DNA of 55,777 nt, taken from Akkermansia muciniphila (GTDB taxonomy: Bacteria; Verrucomicrobiota; Verrucomicrobiia; Limisphaerales; UBA9464). Position 1 is the first letter of the stretch. Every line of letters starts with the position of its first letter. Below, piece after piece: positions 51,003 through 55,777 of this stretch. The translations under genes and the position numbers were made by a program. The notes below the pieces were generated by a model. That model was not told the DNA's origin and ran no database searches. It saw nothing but the letters and a program-made list of their open reading frames with translations. Location: contig CAMDGV010000027.1 of NCBI GenBank assembly GCA_945898055.1, positions 1 through 55,777 on the forward strand, given 5' to 3'.

Positions 51003-52084
51003 TACCGGAGATGAAAAGGCTGGCCCGCCGCCGGTTGTGGCTCGGCATCACGAACGTCGGCTTCTGGGTATTGACGACCTCGCTCGGCCTTTACTGGCTG
51101 GCGAGCTCTGACCCCAGCGACCTCGGCATCCGTCGTCTCAGTTTCCTATTGGGGGCGGCGGTCGCAGTGCAGGCGGTATTCGATTTCATCGGCGGCAGGT
51201 TGCTGATGCCCGAACCACGGCCCACGATCAAGGCCTTCCTTCAACGCTGGTCGCGCGGCGCGTTCGGGCATACGCTGGTGCTGACCGGAGTGGGATTACT
51301 GAGCTACGCCAGCTTCCGACTCTCCGGCGGATTCTGTTTTGCCATCCTGCTCGCGACAGCGGGATTGGCGCTCGGCCGTCGACATATCTTCCGCGCGATG
51401 AACGGTGTTGCCATCAAGGAAACTCCACATAATGGCGGAACGCTTCTGGTCGCCAACCCCACCGACCCGGCATTCACCGGGGGGATCGTAGGTTTTGGAC
51501 GTCGCGCCAAAAGCCTGATCCCAGGACGTTGGCTAGCAACTTTGCCGAAGGAGGAACTCTCCGTGGAATCAGGTCGGCGTCAGTGGCAGATAGAGAGCAA
51601 CCTGACCAGACGGGCCTTCATCTTGGTTTTAGGCTGGAATCTCATGGGCGCTTACGCCGGCTCGCTCGCCTTTAAGCTGGCCGAACGAACACCGGCCGAG
51701 GCATTGCTCGCCCACGCCTGTTGGATGACACTTTGGACGTTTGGCAGTCTGCTGATACTGCCGACGTTGAGCCGCAAAGCCGTTTTCAAGGCCGACCGCG
51801 CTGCTGCCGATTCCGGCCGCGACCCGCGACCATGGATTGCTCGCTTTCCCAACTTGGTCGGCGAAGACGGCAGTTCAAATTCCAACGTGCAAAACATCTT
51901 TTACCCGATTCCATCAGCCTCGCAGCGGTCGCGCCAACTTGAGAAACCTCTGTCAGGCTTTGTTGCAGGCAATCTGGCGCGCAGCAACCTCTACTACTCT
52001 TGGGCCACGTTCACCTTGTTGGGGCGTGCCGTGCATTGCAATGTCGGCCGCCCGGAGCTTTGGGTTTTCCCGCCCTCGGCATGA
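50999..52084 (+). CDS. Multi-pass membrane protein of unknown function
   Basis: A 361-residue protein with about six hydrophobic helices in two groups (about 18-38, 48-66, 82-98 and 102-118, then 205-227 and 240-262) separated by a soluble region. The soluble part and the end (KADRAAADSGRDPRPWIARF, FYPIPSASQRSRQL, then RSNLYYSWATFTLLGRAVHC) recall the layout of M48-type membrane peptidases (the EyrAD loop). No HExxH is visible, so it could be a degenerate relative or something else. The overlapping GTG at 50999 (GTGA with the CIA30 stop) is the likely start; a longer upstream frame is antisense to nothing useful. It probably belongs to the light-cluster operon. Confidence 0.6.
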   Translation: MIPEMKRLARRRLWLGITNVGFWVLTTSLGLYWLASSDPSDLGIRRLSFLLGAAVAVQAVFDFIGGRLLMPEPRPTIKAFLQRWSRGAFGHTLVLTGVGLLSYASFRLSGGFCFAILLATAGLALGRRHIFRAMNGVAIKETPHNGGTLLVANPTDPAFTGGIVGFGRRAKSLIPGRWLATLPKEELSVESGRRQWQIESNLTRRAFILVLGWNLMGAYAGSLAFKLAERTPAEALLAHACWMTLWTFGSLLILPTLSRKAVFKADRAAADSGRDPRPWIARFPNLVGEDGSSNSNVQNIFYPIPSASQRSRQLEKPLSGFVAGNLARSNLYYSWATFTLLGRAVHCNVGRPELWVFPPSA

Positions 52085-52145
52085 AACGGACCGCGGCCCG
52101 GTCACCCGTGTTTTCGAACTCCCGATCCAGAAATTTATACTGCCA

Positions 52146-52526
52146 ATGCAGGTCAACCAGTCCTACTCTAACGCAGTGGAAACTCTGACGATTTCTCTCC
52201 AGGCGTTGGTGGCCGCCTCGATCTTCTTCGTGTGGGTCGTGCGCTACGACAGCGCCATCCAAGACTTCAAGCGCTACGCCCTGCCGGACTGGTTGCGAGA
52301 CCTAGTGGGCATTCTGAAGCTGACGTTCTCGCTGCTCCTGCTCATCGGCATTGAGCGGAAGCCTTTCGCCATCGCCGGCGGTCTGGGCATCGCCTTCCTG
52401 ATGGGATGCGCCTTTATCATACATCTGCGGGTGAAGAATCCGTGGTTCAAGATGCTGCCCTGCCTCATCCTGCTGGCCCTTTCTGCGGTCATCGCGTGGA
52501 TCAATTACCGGCGGTTGAACCCGTAG
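52146..52526 (+). CDS. DoxX-like small membrane protein
   Basis: A 126-residue protein with four hydrophobic helices. The layout (SLQALVAASIFFVWVVRY, LPDWLRDLVGILKLTFSLLL, AIAGGLGIAFLMGCAFIIHL and a final ALSAVIAWINYR) resembles DoxX-family proteins, small quinone-oxidoreductase-associated or redox-stress membrane proteins. The match is by topology and the LPxWLRxLVGILKL segment, not by a strict signature, so the family call is tentative. It lies 61 bases after the preceding gene and directly before the photolyase remnant. Confidence 0.6.
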   Translation: MQVNQSYSNAVETLTISLQALVAASIFFVWVVRYDSAIQDFKRYALPDWLRDLVGILKLTFSLLLLIGIERKPFAIAGGLGIAFLMGCAFIIHLRVKNPWFKMLPCLILLALSAVIAWINYRRLNP

Positions 52527-52532
52527 GCCAAC

Positions 52533-52807
52533 ATAGATTTCGCTTCGACCCTCGCCTGGTTTCGGTCCGATTTGCGCCTGACCGACAATCCGGCGATTGC
52601 CGCCGCCGTAAAGCGCGGCCGCTAGACGAAGAGGAAACGTGGTCGCCGGGCGGGGCGTCACATTGGTGGTTGCATCAATCCCTCGCCGAGCTGGACGCTC
52701 AATTGCGCGCCGCACCAGCAGAAATTCTGCGGACTGCTGGGGTAGAGCTTGGAAACAATTACCCGCATCCTATGGTCAGCGACGAAACTGGCTCGCGAAC
52801 GGTTTAA
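52533..52807 (+). pseudogene. Gutted DNA photolyase/cryptochrome-family gene
   Basis: The first frame reads TLAWFRSDLRLTDNPAIAAA, the canonical photolyase N-terminus, and hits a TAG at 52623. In another frame WSPGGASHWWLHQSLAELDA continues the antenna domain, then jumps without a gap to the extreme C-terminus (ILRTAGVELGNNYPHPMV), ending at 52807. Photolyases are about 450-480 residues; roughly 90 remain. The FAD-binding helical domain is deleted and a frameshift or small deletion splits the N-terminal piece. Functional photolyases repair UV dimers with blue light and are classic members of CarH/LitR regulons, so this scar fits the operon it ends. Confidence 0.8.
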
Positions 52808-53426
52808 ACGGTTGTCGAAGTGAATTACGAGCCTTGAGAAATCAAAGGCCGCCCCGGGGCGGTTTGAACCCACCACGCGACGCCTCTGATCTAAGGCGTC
52901 GAAATCTTATTTAAACGCCACAGGAGGCGCGGAGGGGCGCTCCGATCTCAATCCTAACTCACTGAACTCGGAAGTTAAACCACGCGCGCAAACGGCAATC
53001 GAGCGCGTGCCTATTTTGGATGGTGATTTTCCAATGGCTTCAAGATCCTAAGAAGCGTGGCGCAGATCCGTCTGACCGACCGCGAGATAGACCCGAGTGT
53101 TAGAGAGAAAGCTCAGCATCTGGGAAGGCTATCAAGAATGGACCGCAGGGTTGAAGGATCCAAACAACTCAGCCTTCGAGAGTCCCGAGCTTTTAAATTC
53201 AGCGATCCGTAGTTGGATTTCAGCAAGACCACGACGCTTACGAGACGGTACCATTGAGTTCATCCGCGCAGGCGACACCCAAGTAGGACGAATTGGTGAC
53301 CATGGGGATGGGCGTACGCTTACAGTCAAGTGATCCGTAAATCGGTCAGAGTGCTCCGGTGGTATGCCGCCGCCAACGACATCACATAGGTCGCCGAGCG
53401 TCTTCGTCTGCCACCCGGATTTCTTC
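52808..53426. other. Gene-poor spacer with two hairpins
   Basis: No gene is well supported. CCGCCCCGGGGCGG (52849-52862) is a perfect 14-base palindrome, followed by TTTG, and could be a terminator. CGACGCCT (52878) pairs with AGGCGTCG (52894-52901) across an 8-base loop without a T-run. A 78-codon open frame at 53097 starting with GTG has no ribosome site and no homology I can see. Confidence 0.45.
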
Positions 53427-53693
53427 TCACGCGGAGGCGCGTAGATCGCGGAGGGAGGAGGATTGGGTTCTCTCCGCGAGATCCGCGTCTCCGCGTCCCA
53501 TCTCTTCCATAATCTCAGCCAGCCTGCGGTGGGCGATTTCCTCGCCGCCGTTGGGGTTCTTCACGGAGAGATCAAAGGTCTCCGGGTCGATGGCTGCTAC
53601 GTCCACGCTCCAGCTTTTGGGCGAGTCGGCTTTGGTCTTCTGCAGTTCGGTGAACTCAGCGAGGTTCTCGGCGGGAAAAAGGCGTTCATCGCC
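53427..53693 (-). pseudogene. hsdM C-terminal remnant (type I modification methylase)
   Basis: On the minus strand an 88-codon segment without a start reads ERLFPAENLAEFTELQKTKA, then WSVDVAAIDPETFDLSVKNP and NGGEEIAHR, before the stop at 53427. This matches the C-terminal end of type I HsdM subunits (the TKADSPKSWSVDV and DLSVKNPN stretch). The catalytic N6-adenine methylase core, with its NPPY motif, is missing. It follows the hsdR remnant on the same strand immediately after that remnant's stop. Confidence 0.65.
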
Positions 53694-54035
53694 TCACTTC
53701 CCGTAAGTGATCCCAAACACCGTCTCGGTCAGCCAGCCGCAGAAGGAGTCGTTGTCTTGAAACTGATGGCAATCATCGCATTTTTCTCGGCGTGGTAACT
53801 GTCCATATCGATCGCATCGGGAATGCCTTTGGCGAGATCTTCCTCTTTTGGGGCAGGCAGTTTGACGATGAGGAAGTTCAGGAAGATCGAGAGCTTCTCC
53901 CATTCCTGCACGCCGTAAGGCAAAATCGTCGCGAGAAAATGGTAGGTATGGGTGAATGTCTTGGCCTTGCCTTTAAAAACCACCTGCTGATCTCCGCCGA
54001 GATCGTTCACACACACGGCGACGCAGCCATCAAAC
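53694..54035 (-). pseudogene. hsdR C-terminal remnant (type I restriction subunit)
   Basis: The first frame reads FDGCVAVCVNDLGGDQQVVF, then YHFLATILPYGVQEWEKLSI and KLPAPKEEDLAKGIPDAIDM, a region near the C-terminus of type I restriction HsdR subunits. After about residue 95 a frameshift leads to the true C-terminal end FQDNDSFCGWLTETVFGITY before the stop at 53694, with an internal deletion. The helicase and nuclease domains are absent. HsdR and HsdM would form the type I restriction complex with HsdS, of which no trace is seen. The upstream edge of the remnant abuts the dispersed motif at 54036. Confidence 0.72.
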
Positions 54036-54059
54036 TGATAGGAATTTGCTTTTTTGAGG
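54036..54059 (+). repeat. Dispersed motif, copy 4
   Basis: TGATAGGAATTTGCTTTTTT on the plus strand is the same motif as at 1912 (minus), 2420 and 9631, here in the opposite orientation. It begins exactly where hsdR homology ends. Confidence 0.55.
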
Positions 54060-54225
54060 CGAAGACTAATAAAGCAAATCTCCCTTTACTCGCCCCATCA
54101 AAAAGCAAATAAAGCAAATAGAGAAAATTCCTCTCAATTTTATTCTTTACACACAACTTACTTTAGAGGTAACTTTATCTTAAGAGGCTTATGAAACATA
54201 AGCTGGCCAAAAACTACAAAGTCAA

Positions 54226-55233
54226 ATGAATCCTAAGCTGCTCGAAATATTACGTGAGCCATCAACATTCGCTGAATTAGAGCTTTACCCTGATCAGGTT
54301 GAAGGCGACGAAGTGATTGAGGGAAGGCTTGTATCAAAGGTCAGTGGCAAAACTTATTTTATTCGCGATGGGATTGTCCGCTTTGTAGGAATGGACGGAT
54401 ACACAGATTCATTCGGTATGCAGTGGAACCGATTCTCTAAAGTACAAATGGATAGTGCAAACGGAGCTAACTATTCGCGCAGGCGATTTGAGTCTGAGTC
54501 TACCTGGACCAACGAAGAACTGCGAGGTCAATGGGTTCTAGATGCTGGCTGTGGCTGTGGCCGATTTGCAGAAATAGCAGCGGCCAAAGGCGCAAATATA
54601 ATTGCTTTGGATTATTCGTCTGCCGTCGATGCTGCGCGCAGGAATATGAAAGACCGATTACCAAATACTCAGTATATCCAAGGCGATATTCTGGACTTGC
54701 CATTTGCTCCCAATACATTGCCTTTTATTTACTCGATTGGTGTTTTGCAACACACGCCTGATCCCAAACAGTGTATTTTAGAATTGCTTAAGCGGGTTGC
54801 TCTGGGTGGCCGCTTTTGTCTGACTATATATCCGAGAAAATGGACGACCTTATTTTTCAGTAAATACCTGATTCGTCCAGTGACAAAACGCATGCCAAAA
54901 CAACTTTTGCTCAAGCTCATTGAATTATCAATGCCAGTCTTATTTCCATTAACGGAGGTTCTTTTTCGGTTACCATTTGGTCTTGGCAAGATTTTCCAGT
55001 TCATGATTCCTGTTGCAAACTATGTTGATAAAGATCAATTCACTCGTCAACAGAGATACGACGAAGCCGTTCTTGATACTTTTGATATGCTATCGCCTAC
55101 TTACGACCGACCAATGCGTCAGAGTGAGCTTTGTTCGGCTTTACTGGAATCCAGTATCGACGAGAAAGACTTTCGTTTTCCAACAGACGCGATCTGTAAC
55201 GTCACGGGTAGAAAACGATTACCAAACTCTTGA
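54226..55233 (+). CDS. Class I SAM-dependent methyltransferase (surface-sugar cluster)
   Basis: A 335-residue protein. The N-terminal 60 residues resemble a Trm112-like or zinc-less leader (SGKTYFIRDGIVRFVG). The methyltransferase core follows, with SAM motif I VLDAGCGCGRFAEIAAAKGA, the acidic strand end IIALDYSSA, QGDILDLPFAPNTLPFIYSI and GVLQHTPDPKQCI. The C-terminus has a hydrophobic region (about 215-260) that could touch the membrane. Such enzymes methylate sugars or lipid-linked intermediates in O-antigen and capsule clusters. The DNA is AT-richer than the lipid operon, and an aminotransferase of nucleotide-sugar type lies on the minus strand at the window edge, which fits an acquired surface-glycan island. 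Confidence 0.88.
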   Translation: MNPKLLEILREPSTFAELELYPDQVEGDEVIEGRLVSKVSGKTYFIRDGIVRFVGMDGYTDSFGMQWNRFSKVQMDSANGANYSRRRFESESTWTNEELRGQWVLDAGCGCGRFAEIAAAKGANIIALDYSSAVDAARRNMKDRLPNTQYIQGDILDLPFAPNTLPFIYSIGVLQHTPDPKQCILELLKRVALGGRFCLTIYPRKWTTLFFSKYLIRPVTKRMPKQLLLKLIELSMPVLFPLTEVLFRLPFGLGKIFQFMIPVANYVDKDQFTRQQRYDEAVLDTFDMLSPTYDRPMRQSELCSALLESSIDEKDFRFPTDAICNVTGRKRLPNS

Positions 55234-55552
55234 ATTTCAAAGCGGGTGGAATTCCATATACTAGGCCATCCTTCTAGCCTAGAAAATTTCATATGCCTCG
55301 ATGACTTGCATGACTATAGACGCATTTTGCTTGAAATCAGAACCTGTTCGAAGATTTAAAAAATCTCATGCTTCTGTTTTACCCTCCGCGCCGCAAAGTA
55401 AATTCCTAGCAATAATTTTATTGTCAAACGAGAATGCGGACGGGGAGGGGTATTTATTTGCCGATCGTGCTATTTAATGTTAAATGAAATCGTAAAACGG
55501 CAGAAATCGGTATCTTCCATGCGAAATCCGTTATTTATGGAAGGCGCATACA
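55234..55552. other. AT-rich spacer between the methyltransferase and the DegT gene
   Basis: No gene is supported. CTTCCAT (55514) can pair with ATGGAAG (55537) across a 16-base loop, a weak dyad between two convergent genes. The stretch is AT-rich like the methyltransferase gene. Confidence 0.4.
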
Positions 55553-55777
55553 TTATTTAAAGAAGTAATTAAAAACATTTACTATCCCTTGTCTATCAGC
55601 ATTTGTTAAATTTGACCCCGACGGAAGGCACAGTCCATTATCAAATAATTTCTGCGCAACTTCACCTCCATAATATGGATAAATTGCAAAAATTGGCTGA
55701 AGATGCATTGGCTTCCAGAGCGGTCGACTTTCAATGTTTTCCTGTTCGAGGGCAAGGCGGAGATCTTCCCGTGTTCT
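55553..55777 (-). CDS. DegT/DnrJ/EryC1-type aminotransferase, C-terminal part (runs off the window)
   Basis: A minus-strand frame open from the window edge encodes 74 residues: LRLALEQENIESRPLWKPMH, then FAIYPYYGGEVAQKLFDNGL and CLPSGSNLT, ending NVFNYFFK and a stop at 55553. The RPLWKPMH, ALFxxGLCLPSGS pattern is the conserved C-terminus of PLP-dependent sugar aminotransferases of the DegT/PglE/PseC type. These make amino sugars such as bacillosamine from UDP-4-keto sugars in the cytoplasm. Only the end is visible; the start lies beyond 55777. It is convergent with the methyltransferase gene and supports a surface-glycan role for this end of the window. Confidence 0.9.
   Translation of the reverse strand, partial: RTREDLRLALEQENIESRPLWKPMHLQPIFAIYPYYGGEVAQKLFDNGLCLPSGSNLTNADRQGIVNVFNYFFK

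Noticed and set aside
53097-53333. 78-codon frame between the photolyase and hsdM remnants
   Set aside because: No ribosome site, no recognisable domain; it lies in a debris-rich spacer and other frames look equally plausible.

Overview
This 55.8 kb window looks like chromosome from the PVC superphylum, most likely Verrucomicrobiota. It has three operons of the secreted-cytochrome type common in Planctomycetes and Verrucomicrobia (DUF1549/DUF1553 with DUF1501, twice; DUF1587-1595 with DUF1552 and DUF1080, once). It also has DUF1080, ThuA and NPCBM proteins and a PQQ-type beta-propeller, alongside housekeeping genes (thrS, infC, folA, an rluA-type gene, iscX). The phylum is inferred from gene content; there is no rRNA gene here.

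Left part (1-19 kb): an ECF sigma factor with a membrane-anchored partner, a dead AAA-ATPase gene, yaeQ, an amidase, and the minus-strand DUF1592/DUF1552/DUF1080 operon. A stretch of genome debris follows: an IS66 transposase tail against a 10-copy minisatellite. Then come a ThuA-like protein, a heavy-metal P-type ATPase with an unusual C-terminal membrane extension, a secreted isochorismatase-like/NPCBM protein and a large secreted metalloprotease with an HExxHxxGxxH site.

Middle part (19-39 kb): two DUF1549/DUF1553-DUF1501 pairs flank an orphan iscX and thrS. After them come an ABC ATPase overlapping tail-to-tail with a pseudouridine synthase, a CysB-like LysR regulator, folA-infC, a sodium:solute symporter and a glycosyltransferase.

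Right part (39.4-52.8 kb): the most interesting block. A CarH/LitR-type B12-dependent photoreceptor repressor, with the W-x9-EH and cobalamin His signatures, is divergent from a long, tightly overlapping operon. The operon encodes two small membrane proteins, an SDR lacking the catalytic Tyr, a FAD oxidoreductase, DUF1365, two cyclopropane-synthase-like methyltransferases, DUF1475-, DUF2062- and DUF1295-like membrane proteins, a PQQ-type propeller, a CIA30 protein and two more membrane proteins. Candidate CarH operators made of 11-bp repeats lie between them. Embedded in the operon are three scars of light-related or lipid genes: a desaturase tail, an in-frame UV-endonuclease/TspO chimera, and a gutted photolyase. 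The block therefore looks like a light-stress membrane-lipid regulon that has lost several of its photoprotection genes.

Far right (52.8-55.8 kb): remnants of a type I restriction-modification locus (hsdR and hsdM tails), then an AT-richer surface-sugar region with a SAM methyltransferase and, running off the edge on the minus strand, the C-terminus of a DegT-type aminotransferase. A short dispersed motif (TGATAGGAAWTTGCTTTTT) recurs four times, twice exactly at the edge of a gene remnant.
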